From Kuschelorhynchus macadamiae (lineage: Eukaryota > Arthropoda > Insecta > Coleoptera > Curculionidae), in assembly GCA_030620095.1 (NCBI GenBank), contig JAUTXW010001619.1, forward strand, positions 124,001 through 188,000: a DNA stretch of 64,000 nt, read 5' to 3'. The translations under genes were made by a program, and so were the position numbers. Shown here one piece after another: positions 35,398 through 47,689 of this stretch. The stretch's first letter is position 1. Each line of letters begins with the position of its first letter. The notes below the pieces were generated by a model, which was not told the origin of the DNA, did not search any database, and saw only the letters and a list, made by a program, of their open reading frames with translations.

Positions 35398-36383
35398 AAA
35401 TGCGAACCGAATGGATAATATAAAACGGCAAACGGACATAAATGATATAGTCAAATAGATGGGATATTGAAATAATCACACCAAGGAAGACCTAGAAAAA
35501 CCACCTAACAGACGAAAGGATGGCTGTTGTTCCGGTTCCGAGAACCAGGAACTTCCAGTTATAAACAGGCAACGCTGCATACTACAAGAAGAAGAAAATC
35601 TTTTTACCATAGCATGTTCACACCCATAACCACTTTTGTCAGATTTGTTCCATAATTGCCCTATCCCCTATAATTTTAAACTCTAATAAAATTAGTCGAA
35701 ATAAGGTCAAAACTTCGAAAATATTCTCTCAAAAAGTACCCTATATTTGACTTGGGTTTTAGCTTAAGATGGTGAAAGAAATCAAATTCTTGTTTTTTGC
35801 AATTATCACAAAAACTATCAATTTTTCTAGGAAAATATTTGAAAGCAAAATTGTATCTTTTCTGTAAAAATGGGTTTTAATTTTTCTTCGATGTCAGCTT
35901 TTTTGTCGTCGTTTTTGATTTCCGTTTTATCTTACCAACTGGTAAGAAAAGTTAGAAAGCAACTTTTACAGCATAGCCGCTTAAAGATTACGGACAAAAA
36001 AATCTCTATTTTTAATGGCAACATTTTGTATTTACTCGGAACTTCCCTCCTTGCAAATTCAACCACACATAGTTTAAACATTTTATAAATGCATATAGTT
36101 ATTTGGTAATAAGTTTATAAATATAATTAGATTTCCTTTTATTTTATTTTTTAGAAATATTCTGTTTAGAAGGTCTTGTTCACCAAAGTACCCGGATCTT
36201 CGTTCATGTGAATTAGGAGTTTTATAAAGAGTAGTAAATTACCGCACAGACGCAGGAAACGTTTGTTTGTGACCTTAGAATAGTAGGGTCCTCAGAATCC
36301 AAGCCTCAAAAATAAAAAGCCAACCAACCTATATAATAATGACCTTAGTAGTATCTATAGTTTATTATTTCATAACTGAATTG
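35398..36383. other. No clear gene; possible RTE-type 3' scrap
   Basis: At 35480-35600 a plus-strand segment with AGGAAGACC, GAAAGGATGG and a GAAGAAGAAG end hints at the 3' tail of an RTE-like element, but no frame is convincing. A 72-codon frame at 35870-36088 is not recognised. The rest is AT-rich and featureless. Confidence 0.35.
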
Positions 36384-36392
36384 CTAATTATC

Positions 36393-37327
36393 GGAAAAAC
36401 CTAATTTAATGACCGTTAATTTGATGACCAAAAATTAAAAACGAATTACCGTAGGTTTTAAAAATCCTAGAGCTATCAAAATTAGCACAAATCGTTACTA
36501 GAGCAAGCAGCCTAAAACAGATGAATATCAACTTTCTAGTCCCTCAAATAGAGGCAGTTCTCTCTTGTAATTTTTCCTTAAAAGTGACTGACCGGGGGTT
36601 TAAAGTCATCTTAAACCTACTAAAATTGACTTGAATCTTTACTAAGGCAAACGGCATAAAATGACTTAGTATCAACTTTCTAGCCCCACAGATTAAGACA
36701 TGAGACACTTTATGAAAAATTGCAAGAGGAAAGTGCCTCAATCTACAAGGCTAGCAAGTTGATACTGATCCATTTTATTCTGTTTGCTTTAGTGAAGATT
36801 TGAGTCAAATTTGGTAGCTTTAGAATGACTTAAAACCCCCGGTCATTCACTTTTTATTAAATATTGCAAAAGGGAAGTACTTCAATCTGAAAGGCTAGGA
36901 AGTTGATACTGATGCATTTTATGCTGTTTGCTTTAGTGAAGATTTCAGTTAATTTTGGTAGCTTTAGGATAACTTCAAACCCTCGGTCATTCACTTTATA
37001 TGAAAAATTGCAAGAGGAAAGTTCTTTAATCTAAGGGGCTAGAAAGTTGATACTCAACTTTTTATGCTTCTTACTCTGGTAAGAATCTGTGCTAATTTTG
37101 GTAGCTCTAGAATAACTTCAAACCCCCGGTCATTCACTTCTTATGAAAAATTGCGAGAGCGAAGTGTCTCAAGTTGAGGATCTACAAATTTGGTACTCAG
37201 GAGTTTTATGATCCTTACTACTCTAGTAAAAAATTTATGCCAATTTTGATTTTTAAAACTTACGGATATCCGTTTTTCTTTTTTGCTGGTCATCAAATTA
37301 CTGATCATTATTAAATTAGGTCTACCC
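36393..37327. mobile_element. 935-bp TIR element with internal 144-bp satellite
   Basis: The ends are inverted repeats (ACCTAATTTAAT, then AATTTGATGACC and GGTTTTAAAAATC on the left, mirrored on the right). They are flanked by the direct repeat CTAATTATC (36384-36392 and 37328-37336), a 9-bp target-site duplication. Inside, four direct units with TATGAAAAATTGC at 36711, 36855 (variant), 36999 and 37142 give a period of 143-144 bp. Facing them is a stretch of about 300 bp in the opposite orientation. No coding capacity. A 9-bp duplication fits Mutator-like elements, but the superfamily is not proven. Confidence 0.75.
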
Positions 37328-37424
37328 CTAATTATCTACTAATTGATTTAATTTTTCTTCAGGTTGAAGTATAACAGTATTACAAAAGAAAGAAAAGTAG
37401 GTCTATTTTTCCACAATCTTTATG

Positions 37425-37459
37425 AGTTCGACGCGTTTCGGTAATATGCCATTTTCAAG
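37425..37459 (-). ncRNA. Hammerhead-like motif at 3' end of decayed PLE
   Basis: On the minus strand CTTGAAAATGGCATATTACC is followed by GAAACGCGTCGAAC. The arrangement equals the other PLE tail motifs: a damaged CTGANGA, stem II GGCATATTACC-like, then GAAAC. It lies downstream of the PLE coding remnants on the same strand. Confidence 0.4.
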
Positions 37460-37715
37460 AACTAACCTTATATTTTCATATCTGAAACATACATGTATAA
37501 AAGAGAAAATTTGTTGGTAGAATAACAAAATTAAGTCACTTACGTCAAACTCAATAAAAGGCACAAGGCTGATAGGAAATAAAGAAAACTAACTAACACA
37601 TTACATAAATGACAAAAAAGTACATGAAAACAAAAATAAATAAAACCTTTTAGGTCAGAAGCACGAGCGTTGGCAGTGTTTAAGGTTGAAAAATATGTTA
37701 CACGAAGTTATGACG

Positions 37716-38864
37716 TCATGCCTTAAATAAGTTTGTAACCAATACTGCTTCTATAAAGTGATTCCTTACCGGTTCATAAAGACTATTTGTGTTCTTGTCG
37801 AGACCTTCTTTCGCAATTTCAATGCACTCAAGAGTATCCATCTTTTTTGAGTAAGAGATGTTGCGTAGCATTTTGAAGTTTTTTGTTATATCAAAACTAT
37901 GTTGTTTTTCTTTTAAATGTACCCCAAAAGCAAACCTATTATCGTTTAGAGATTTCATTGAATTAAGAAGCTCCTGAATACGTATTTTGAAATTACGTCC
38001 AGTTTTGCTAACGTACGTCGAGTTGCAGCTATCACACTGTAGGTGGTAAGTTCTACTTTTCTGTAAAACAAGTATGTTATCCTTCAGGCATTTTTAAAGA
38101 AATTATGCCCATATAACTCATTGAAATATATTTTGGAGGTTGCCAAGTTGTAATATCTTGACTATTATTAAAATATGTTTTTGAAAACTTTTATATTTTT
38201 TATTAATCAGCCGATCAATGAGGGCTTCCGCACAGCCGTTGTTAACTGCAATTTGATATATAATATTTGCCTCTTTTATAAAATTGTGTGGAAGGAGCGG
38301 GATAGAGAATAATCCGTGAATCATAGAATTAAAAGCGGTCAATTCGTGTTTTATAAAATAATTTGAAACAGAAGGAAGTGCATGATCTTTTTTGGTCGGT
38401 TTCCGGTAAACAGAAAAGTCTAGACTGCTGTTATTGTTGGTGATAGTAAGATCTAAAAAATGTATTTCATTGTTTGATTCTATTCCATAGTGAACCTGAT
38501 ATTGTTATGAAAGCTATTTTCAATTCAAGTCTAGATCCTGTCCATATTACCAAAGTGTGTCCACGTATCCTCGCCTTACTTACATTGTGTACTAGTGGTT
38601 CAGTAGTAGAGAATAACAATCTATCTTCGAAGAAAAAAATCTCTGCTAAGGAGGGAAAGAGTCTAGAGACCATGGGCAGGCCTTCTTGCATTTTATAGAA
38701 TTTATTGTTAAATCTAAAAAATCTAAATTGTGACATTTTTTAATTAAGGTAACAATGCCATCTCTCACCGCACCAGAGAAATCTGTTTCGCAGATCAACA
38801 GGTCTAACTTAAGATTGCAAAGGCTGAAGGTCACATCTGGTTTACAAAGTATGTAGAACACCAA
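37716..38864 (-). pseudogene. Decayed Penelope-like RT and GIY-YIG endonuclease
   Basis: Minus-strand pieces in order: FFRFNNKFYKMQEGLPM (RT, 38640-38736), then HTLVIW where YVDDTLVIW is expected. LDLTITNN and FSVYRKPT follow at about 38400-38450, then FNSMIHGLFSIPL (38118-38342). The GIY-YIG part lies around 37960-38050 (TYHLQCDSC then TYVSKTGRNFKIR) and 37716-37958 (HSFDITKNFKMLRNI). Many frameshifts are present, the catalytic YVDD is destroyed (reads RIRGH), and the nuclease tyrosine/glycine motif is altered. Confidence 0.85.
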
Positions 38865-38869
38865 TTTAA

Positions 38870-39211
38870 GACAACACCACTTCCTTATGGTTTACAATTT
38901 AAGTTAGACAAACTGAAGCTTTCTATATTGAGGAATGAAAGAAGAGGGTGGTATGCTAAAAAAAAAATAACATAATACTAAATTCTATTTTTATTATTCT
39001 TACCGCCAAAATTGACGCAACGGTGTTACAGCTATTTACAAGTAACATTACACGACAAACTGCTAAGAAAAAAGCAACGCATTGCCAAAAGTTACAAAAA
39101 AAGCTTACTGCTCTCTTAAACTTAAGAAAATAAAAGGAATCGATTGTAAGTAAAAAATTTTCTGATCATGTTTTGCCATCTAAATGAGATTAGATGGCAA
39201 AACTAATTATA
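38870..39211. other. Spacer with a 14-bp perfect hairpin
   Basis: No gene. A perfect 14-bp stem (GTTTTGCCATCTAA at 39170-39183 and its complement at 39190-39203) with a 6-base loop lies just outside the left arm of the large palindrome. Confidence 0.7.
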
Positions 39212-39319
39212 ATGGCTTATTTCATTTGCCTGTTTTTCAAACTAAAGTTTTTTTTCTATTTTCTTGTTTATTTCTGTACATAAACTGAGAAGAGAATACT
39301 TGTCGGACTTGTCTTGTCT

Positions 39320-39385
39320 TTATGGTAGATTTCTTCACAACGTTTCGATTAGTATGGTATCTCTAGTCGTTATCAAGCTCACACT
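39320..39385 (-). ncRNA. Hammerhead-like motif, left palindrome arm
   Basis: On the minus strand CTTGATAACGACTAG, then ATACCATACTAATC, then GAAACGTTGTG. It has the GAAAC element and spacing of PLE tail motifs with a degraded first core box. A mirror copy lies at about 44290-44340 in the right arm. Confidence 0.35.
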
Positions 39386-39714
39386 AAAATCTAAAATTAG
39401 AAATAATCCCCCCCCCCCCTGTTTAAAGGTTGATAATGAAGCAATTTGAATTCACTTGTCGGATTGTCATTGTCTTTTAGTTGACACTTAATACCCATCG
39501 GAGATACATAGCTGATTTAAAACTATCTGCTAATGTATTACTTGTGTGCAGTGAAGAGTCTGTGCGACCTAGTATCGGGCACCTAAAATTAGATATTTTT
39601 TTATTTGGCTTACAGAAGTATCTCTTATACTTTCTCTGGAAGATCCATAGGTCATCGTTAAAACAAAGCTTAAAAACTCTAGAGTAACGGAACACGCTGC
39701 CTCTGCAAAGAGTA

Positions 39715-40400
39715 ATGTATCTGTAGATATGTCAACGACACTTTCTTCATTTAGGGCAATGATGACAATCAATACATAGAGTTACTAGGATATTTAAATA
39801 GTATACGCCGAATTATAAAGAACACTATGGAGATGCAGCAAGGTTCACTTTACAATTTCTTAATGTTTTCGTTAACAGAAGTAATAATATTATTAAGACC
39901 TCTATTTACAGGAAACTTAACAACATGTAACAGTAGCTCCATCAGAAGCCTAACCCTTCTGCACCTACGAAGCAAGCAGCTATAATAAAGATTTTATATA
40001 GCATCGGCGATATGCACCGACCAGCCTTGCTTATACACGCAAATTAGCAATATTGAAGAAGATCTTATGAGAATTGGTTACACCAAAAAGTTGTTTCTTA
40101 ACTCAATTTCCAAATGTTCAAAGAAGAATAAAGTACATCTAACTGAAGACCAGTTAACATGTTCTCAATTCCATATTTCAGATAAGATAAGAAGATTTTG
40201 CAAATCAAGGGAAATTTAAATAACATCCATATCCGCAATTATACTAAGGAGCTTATTGATTAAAGCCAGCCAACTTAAATTCACTCAGTTCTTGAAAGGA
40301 CTGTATTTAGCAAATATGAGATCAAATCTCTCGGGAGTGCGGTGAATTCTATATAGGTGAAACAAAGCGACCTTTGTTGTTAAAATTCTAAAAATAAATT
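39715..40400 (+). pseudogene. PLE RT C-terminus and GIY-YIG remnant, left arm
   Basis: The plus-strand reading gives RYVNDTFFI at 39725-39751 (a YVDD box with the first Asp changed to Asn), then IRRIIKNTMEMQQ. It continues with LQFLNVFVNRSNN and IIKTSIYRK, then ISNIEEDLMRIGYTKKLF, and ends CGEFYIGETKRP (about 40340-40375), the start of the GIY-YIG nuclease. The frame breaks many times. Confidence 0.8.
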
Positions 40401-41246
40401 GAGTCATATCTTTTAAAATATCTGAGTCTGAAAATGAAGATTTATTTGCGTAGCCTCAAAGCCAAAATGTGCCTGTGACCTCTGAAATGGTTAATCCTCC
40501 ACTGATTATGAAATTTGTTGTGAGAAAAGTTACAACTGATCGAATTACCGATGCTTTATGTAGTATTTCGAGCATGCTTGAAGCTTGATACACAACAAAG
40601 AAAAGCAATTTTAATTATTAGGCGTCTAAGACCTATTTTCGTTAGAACTTTCTCATCTTCGCAACGACTGCAGTAACTCTTTCGTCTGTAATTCTGCTAT
40701 TTCTTGGACCAAAAAGGGCATTGGTCTGTTTCTTTATGGATATTTACTTTCTTTTACTTCTGCAGCAGCGTTTAAATATGATTTCCCAGGGCAATGCCCG
40801 GTTACTGAAGAACAAGTTCTATTTTTCGAATCTAATGTGTTAATTGTCTTTCTTCAGGAATTAACTCTTTATCAAACTATTTTTAGACCTGGAGATTAAC
40901 TCTAAAGAAATCCTATTGTGGTGCACTGAATATAGGTGGTAGACTTGACAATTTTACTGGTTCTGGATAATTTGGTTGATATAGGTAAAACCCTATTTAC
41001 AAAGCATTTCCCATAATGAAGCTCTCCATTTAAAAAAACCAAAATAATTACAATTTACATATTATCTATCAAATAACTTTACGCTATATAAACTGTGTAA
41101 TTTGAGCGTGGTATAATTTACTACGGCAACTAGGACATTTCAGGTAAAGGCAAATTTACCAGTTTTTCATACTTAAGTAAAATAAATTGGTTTATTTTTA
41201 CCTCTCCTTAAATGTTTTAAATAGAACAATAAGGTCTATTGAGTTC

Positions 41247-41767
41247 CAGTGCCGGTTTACCCAGGGGTCTTTTGGGTGCTGTAGTACCGGGCGGCAAAAT
41301 TCCAGGGGCGATAGGCGCGAAGCGGTATAATACAACAGTCAACTGTCGATGATTCATTTCAGAACAGATACCTAACAATTAATTGTTTGGCGCCGGTGAT
41401 TGGTTAAAATAGGTAAACAAAAATTGCAATTGGCAGAAAAAAGCCAGGAAGATAAAACCCAGACGCAATGTTTTTTCCTTAATAATAGACAATCTTAAAT
41501 CCGAAATTATTCATCGGTCTGAAAGCAATACTATTCAAGAACATTAATTGAATTTCTATTTAATCTAAAATCAATAGATGAAAATATTGTCTTATTAGCA
41601 ACTAAAGGAAAAGTACAGTACAGATTTGGACGAATATTTTCCTCAAGAATGTGTCCATCTAAAAAAGCTGTTAAATTCTCTATCAGAAATTAAAATAAAT
41701 TCTTCATTGGATTTGGTTTCCTATTATCAATATTTGTCTGCGTATTTTTTTTTCTATAATGGTCACA
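41247..41767 (+). pseudogene. hAT element 5' end plus transposase C-terminal part, left arm
   Basis: Begins with a hAT-type end CAGTGCCGGTTTACCC and the subterminal GGGCGGCAAAATTCC. It then jumps to the transposase C-terminal region (LKEKYSTDLDEYF, HLKKLLNSLSE, SYYQYLSAYFF) of the ZMYM1-like hAT group. The N-terminal two thirds are deleted. The copy is cut by the palindrome centre before the dimerisation motif. Confidence 0.72.
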
Positions 41768-42404
41768 AATGAAAGTATTTCATCTAGCAAGTCTTGGTTG
41801 ATGGATTGGACAAAATTGCCAAAAAATTTCTTAAATACGTCTTTACTCTCTTGAGAGTGGAAAAAGATCGTTCACTCACTACTTTCTTTGTCACCATTAT
41901 AGAGAAAAAAATACGCAGACAAATATTGATAATAGGAAACCAAATCCAATGAAGAATTTATTTTAATTTTTGATAGATTATTTAACAGCTTTTTAGATGG
42001 ACAGATTTTTGAGGAAAATATTCGTCCAAATCTGTACTGGACTTTTCCTTTAGTTGCTAATAAGATAATATTTTCATCTATTGATTTTAGATTAAATAGA
42101 AATTCAAATGTTCTTGAATAGTATTGCTTTCAGACCAAAGAATAATTTCGGATTTAAGATTGTCTATTATTAAAGAAAAAACATTGCGTCTGGGTTTTAT
42201 CTTCCTGGCTTTTTTCTGCCAATTGCAATTTTTGTTTACCTCTTTTAACCAATCACCGGCGCCAAACAATTAATTGTTAGGTATCTGTTCTGAAATGAAT
42301 CATCGACAGTTGACTGTTGTATTATACCGCTTCGCGCCTATCGCCCCTGGAATTTTGCCGCCCGGTACTACAGCAGCCAAAAGACCCCTGGGTAAACCGG
42401 CATT
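41768..42404 (-). pseudogene. hAT element, right arm copy, extends through spacer
   Basis: Mirror of the left-arm hAT from its end at 42404 (CCAATGCCGGTTTACC on the minus strand). It continues about 120 bases further through the spacer, where the minus strand reads VVSERSFSTLKRVKTYLRN, the hAT dimerisation signature. The spacer therefore belongs to this hAT gene, and the palindrome axis lies within it. No 3' terminal repeat is found. Confidence 0.72.
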
Positions 42405-43299
42405 GGAACTCAATAGACCTTATCGTTCTATTTAAAACATTTAAGGAGAATAAAAATAAATCAATTTATTTTATTTAAGTATGAAAAACTGGTAAATTTG
42501 CCTTTATCTGAAATGTCCTCGTAGCCGTAGTAAATTATACCACGCTCAAATTACACAGTTTATATAGCATAAAGTTATTTGACAGATAATATGTAAATTG
42601 TAATTATTAGGGTTTTTTTAAATGGAAAGCTTCATTATGGGAAATGCTCTGTAAATAGGGTTTTACCTATATCAACCAAATTATCCAGAACCAGTAAAAT
42701 TGTCAAGTCTACCACCTATATTCAGTGCACCACAATAGGATTTATTTATTATTTATTTATTTATTTATTAGGAGTTAATCTCCAGGTCTAAAAATAGTTT
42801 GATAAAGAGTTAATTCCTAAAGAAAGACAATTAACACATTAGATTCGAAAAATAGAAGTTGTTCTTCAGTAACAGTGCATTGCCCTGGGAAATCATGTTT
42901 AAACGCTGCTGCAGAAGTAAAAGAAAGTAAATATCCATAAAGAAACAGACCAATGCCCTTTTTGGTCTAAGGAATAGCAGAATTACAGACGAAAGAGTTA
43001 CTGCAGACGTTGCGAAGATGAGAAAGTTCTAACGAAAATAGGTCTTAGACGCCTAATAATTAAAATTGCTTTTCTTTGTTGTGTATCAAACTTCAAGCAT
43101 GCTCGAAATACTACATAAAGCATCGGTAATTCGATCAGTTGTAACTTTTCTCACAACAAATTTCATAATCAGTGGAGGACTAACCATTTCAGAGGTCACA
43201 GGCACATTTTGGCTTTGAGGCTACGCAAATAAACCTTCATTTTCAGACTCAGATATTTTAAAAGATATGACTCAATTTATTTTTAGAATTTCAACAACA

Positions 43300-43960
43300 A
43301 AGGTCGCTTTGTTTCACCTATATAGAATTCACCGCACTCCCGAGAGATTTGATCTCATATTTGCTAAATACAGTCCTTTCAAGAACTGAGTGAATTTAAG
43401 TTGGCTGGCTTTAATCAATAAGCTTCTTAGTGTAATTGCGGATATGGATGTTATTTAAATTTCCCTTGATTTGCAAAATCTTCTTATCTTATCTGAAATA
43501 TGGAATTGAGAACATGTTAACTGGTCTTCAGTTAGATGTAGTTTATTCTTCTTTGAACATTTGGAAATTGAGTTAAGAAACAACTTTTTGGTGTAACCAA
43601 TTCTCATAGGATCTTCTTCAATATTGCTAATTTGCGTGTATAAGCAAGGCGGGTCGGTGCATATCGCCGATGATATATACAGTCTTTATTATAGCTGCTT
43701 GCTTCGTAGGTGCAGAAGGGTTAGGCTTCTGACGGAGCTACTGTTACATGTTGTTAAGTTTCCTGTAAATAGAGGTCTTAATAATATTATTACTTCCTTT
43801 AACGAAAACATTAAGAAATTGTAAAGTGAACCTTGCTGCATCTCCATAGTGTTCCTTATAATTCGGCGTATACTATTTAAATATCCTAGTAACTCTATGT
43901 GTTGATTGTCATCATTGCCCTAAATGAAGAAAGTGTCGTCGACATATCTACAGATCCATT
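43300..43960 (-). pseudogene. PLE RT C-terminus and GIY-YIG remnant, right arm
   Basis: Reverse-complement counterpart of 39715-40400. Here the catalytic box is intact as RYVDDTFFI (43949-43923 on the minus strand), where the left arm has RYVNDTFFI. The GIY-YIG start lies near 43310-43345. It is otherwise equally broken by stops and shifts. Confidence 0.8.
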
Positions 43961-44486
43961 ACTCTTTGCAGAGGCAGCGTATTCCGTTACTCTAGAGTTT
44001 TTAAGCTTTGTTTTAACGATGACCTACGGCTCTTCCAGAGAAAGTATAAGAGATACTTCTGTAAGCCAAATAAAAAAATATCTAATTTTAGGTGCCCGAT
44101 ACTAGGTCGCACAGACTCTTCACTGCACACAAGTAATACATTAGCAGATAGTTTTAAATCAGCTATGTATCTCCGATCGGTATTAAGTGTCAACTAAAAG
44201 ACAATGAAAATCCGACAAGTGAATTCAAATTGCTTCATTATCAACCTTTAAACAAGGGGGGGATTATTTCTAATTTTAGATTTTAGTGTGAGCTTGATAA
44301 CTACTAGAGATACCATACTAATTGAAACGTTGTGGAGAAATCTACCATAAAGACAAGCCAAGTCCGACAAGTATTCTCTTCTCAGTTTATGTACAGAAAT
44401 AAACAAGAAAATAGAAAAAAAACTTTAGTTTGAAAAACAGGCAAATGAAAATAGGAATTTTAATAAAACTTTATAAGCCATTATTT

Positions 44487-44554
44487 TGGGAAATGTATCC
44501 CATAATCATTCATTATCCATGAACATATTGCCAAATTACTTAAATCTAATTGAC

Positions 44555-44613
<59 letters not shown>

Positions 44614-44870
44614 CACATATAGTATAGTTTGCATCGTTAAAATTGAGAAAAAAAACCTTTTAAATAATTTCCTATATTATAGTTTTTATGTTCCACTTAC
44701 AGGTGATGCATTCCTATAAACCAAAGATAGAGTCTATTATAATTTTTGTTGGCGGCGTTGCGTTTTTGTAGCACCGGGCGGCAAACTACTTTACACCGAC
44801 ACTGTTGAGTTCTTATAAAAAATGCGATATTACCATTACAAAAAAAAACGGTAAATTTCCTGTACCAAGG
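44487..44870. other. Spacer with (TA)n and a hAT-like end motif
   Basis: (TA)n at 44557-44607. GTAGCACCGGGCGGCAAACTAC at about 44768-44790 resembles the subterminal sequence of the hAT in the palindrome (TAGTACCGGGCGGCAAAAT), so it may be another end of that family. No gene. Confidence 0.5.
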
Positions 44871-45782
44871 ACTTCCCTCGTCATGATTTTTCCCATTTAT
44901 TTGGAATAGTGAAGTGTGGCCCAATTTAGGTCCGCACATAATCATTTAATAAATCGTATTCTATCTTTTCAAGTTTCATTTTTTATTAGGCGTCAACTTT
45001 TTCCACACTATTATATTCGTACCAATATTTTACCAGTTTCTCCCTATGCCACACTTAATTCTTAGGCATAATTTATAATAAATGAAATAAGTAGTTTATA
45101 CACTGATTTTTTTAAGACCGCTATTTTGTTCGGTTATGGTGAATTCGTACCATTTTATCCCTATATCAATTTTAATTTCTCTAGAAAATTTGAAATTAAT
45201 TAAACAAGAAGATTTTTTTACGTGATTTTTTAAACATTTTATTTGGCCGCCATTTTGTTTCTCTATCTTGAATTCATAGTATCGCAATTTTACCATTTTA
45301 GTCACACTTAATGCTTGCACAAAATTTGAAATTAATTTTGTTTTTCTATCTTGGATTCGTATCAAAATGTTACCAGTTCATTCCTATGTAATAATTGATT
45401 TTTGTGCAAAATTCGAAGTAAATTGGAAAATAAGTTTTTATTTATTTTGTTCCTGCAGTATTGGATTTCTCTCAAATATTACCAGGTCATCCCCATGTGA
45501 CCTTTAATTTGAGCAAAATTTGAAGCTAATCGGGTAAGTAATTTTTTAGCTGCGTCGCGGACAGAGAGACAGACCGACGGAATTGAGAAAACGTATAACA
45601 TTCAATTGAGTATGTAGCTTTTTAGCTATGATTTGCCGATAGACACACAGAAAAACCCACAGACCGACGGAGTCAAGAAAACATGTTTTTCGTCATCTAG
45701 GGATCTTGAAACGTAAAGATCTGAAAAGGTCTCGGAGGGTGATTTTTTCACGATTACAATACTTCCTTTTTACGAGGGAAGT
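44871..45782 (+). mobile_element. 912-bp non-autonomous element with ACTTCCCTCGT ends
   Basis: Starts ACTTCCCTCGT (44871-44881) and ends with its exact complement ACGAGGGAAGT (45772-45782). The right end also forms a small hairpin, TACTTCC...GGAAGTA. Inside are the CCGCCATTTTGTT monomers, GACAGAC tracts and the TTTTTCACGATTACAATAC module seen in the longer copies at 8.5-11.3 and 13.3-14.2 kb. No transposase. The minus strand shows a periodic frame (45096-45365) with repeated EFKIEKQNGG/EFTITEQNSG words. Confidence 0.65.
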
Positions 45783-46060
45783 AGAAATAATATTTTTATC
45801 TATGATATTCAAACCGGGTACGCTGCAAAAGTTGCTTGCTTATTTTTCTTAGTTAGACATACTTTTGTCAGTCTAGTGTGGTAGAGTAGAAAACACGTAT
45901 ATTTTATGACACAAAATCAGATATTGCAAAAACGATTCATTGTACAATAAAAAATCGAATAACCTTTATGTATATTTTTGGATGAAATAGCAAAAAAAGT
46001 AGATTTCGCCCCCTTTCACCATCTAAAACAAAAAAATTCAAACTATGTATATATATATAT
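45783..46060. other. No gene seen
   Basis: AT-rich spacer ending in a short (TA)n at 46045-46060. Confidence 0.5.
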
Positions 46061-46702
<642 letters not shown>

Positions 46703-47689
46703 TTGTTGGAGTGACTGAAACATGGCTCCACAAAATGTAATATTTTGATTCAAGACAGTTTCTATTTTTTAGAGTGTGTCTGCATAAAATTATGCTTATC
46801 TGGAAACAAATATGGTATTCTCAATATATACAAACCCCCTAATACAGATTACAATTAATTTTTCAGCCATTTTGAAGATATCTTGACCAACTTATATACC
46901 ACATATGAGAACATAATATGTGTGGCCGACTTCAATATCGATTTTCTTAATATTGGTAGTAATTTATATAGTGTCCTTTAAAATAAACTTAGCACATTTA
47001 ACATGAAACAATTAATTTCTGAGCCGACAAGAATATTGAATCAAACTTTTTCGCTTTTAGACTCTATTCTCTGCAATTTTGACAGTGTGGTTGATTGTGG
47101 CACAATTGATCTACATATATCGGATCACTTTTTAGTGTACTTTAAGTATAAAATAGGCGGGGTGTCCGAACCTTCACTAAAACAGTTTAAATATCGACCT
47201 TTAAATAAAATTAATCTTAACTATTTTCAGGCAGACTTATTTACTTACTATTACCCCGGAGGGTTGTTTATGATATTCCTAATATTAATAACTCACTACG
47301 ATTACTATAAACAACTTCGTAATTATACTACTGTTGCAACTTGTGCTGAGAAAAAAGCATATTTACGAAAAAATATGTCGAATTCAAACACAGAAGAAAA
47401 GTGGCGTGAGTTAAAGAAATTTTCTATTCTTCCTAATAAGCAAAAACAAATTCCGGAGGCCTTGTCTGATGTAAATCAAATAAACAATTTTGTTGTTAAT
47501 TTCGACTATTAACCTAAATCAACCACCTGAGAATGATGTATTGAGAGCAACTATGAGCATAAAATCCAGAGCCATTGGATCCGATAACGTAAACATAGGG
47601 TTAATTGAAATGTGTATGCTGTTCTTGTTACCATTTTTTACTCTTATCATAAATAAATGTATCGAGGAGGCATACTAACCCATCAGTTT

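Larger units (their letters stand above)
39212..44486. repeat. 5.2-kb inverted repeat (giant palindrome)
   Basis: 39212-41767 is the reverse complement of about 41890-44486, with a spacer of about 122 bp (41768-41889). Differences are few and include a (TTTA)n insertion in the right arm (42740-42775), a poly-C expansion in the left arm (39409-39419) and scattered substitutions. Both arms carry the same nested transposon remnants (PLE, then hAT). Length and similarity imply a fairly recent inverted duplication. Confidence 0.93.

Noticed and set aside
35480..35600. RTE-like retrotransposon C-terminus
   Set aside because: A few suggestive words (GRPRKT-like, GAAGAAGAAG tail) but no frame of useful length.
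39409..39419. Poly-C run as a regulatory site
   Set aside because: The right arm has a shorter run at the mirror position; simple slippage is enough.
39477..39772. Frames of 67-72 codons near the left end of the palindrome and their mirrors at 43899-44193
   Set aside because: They occur on both strands over the same bases and match no family; only the PLE reading starting at RYVND/RYVDD has recognisable motifs.
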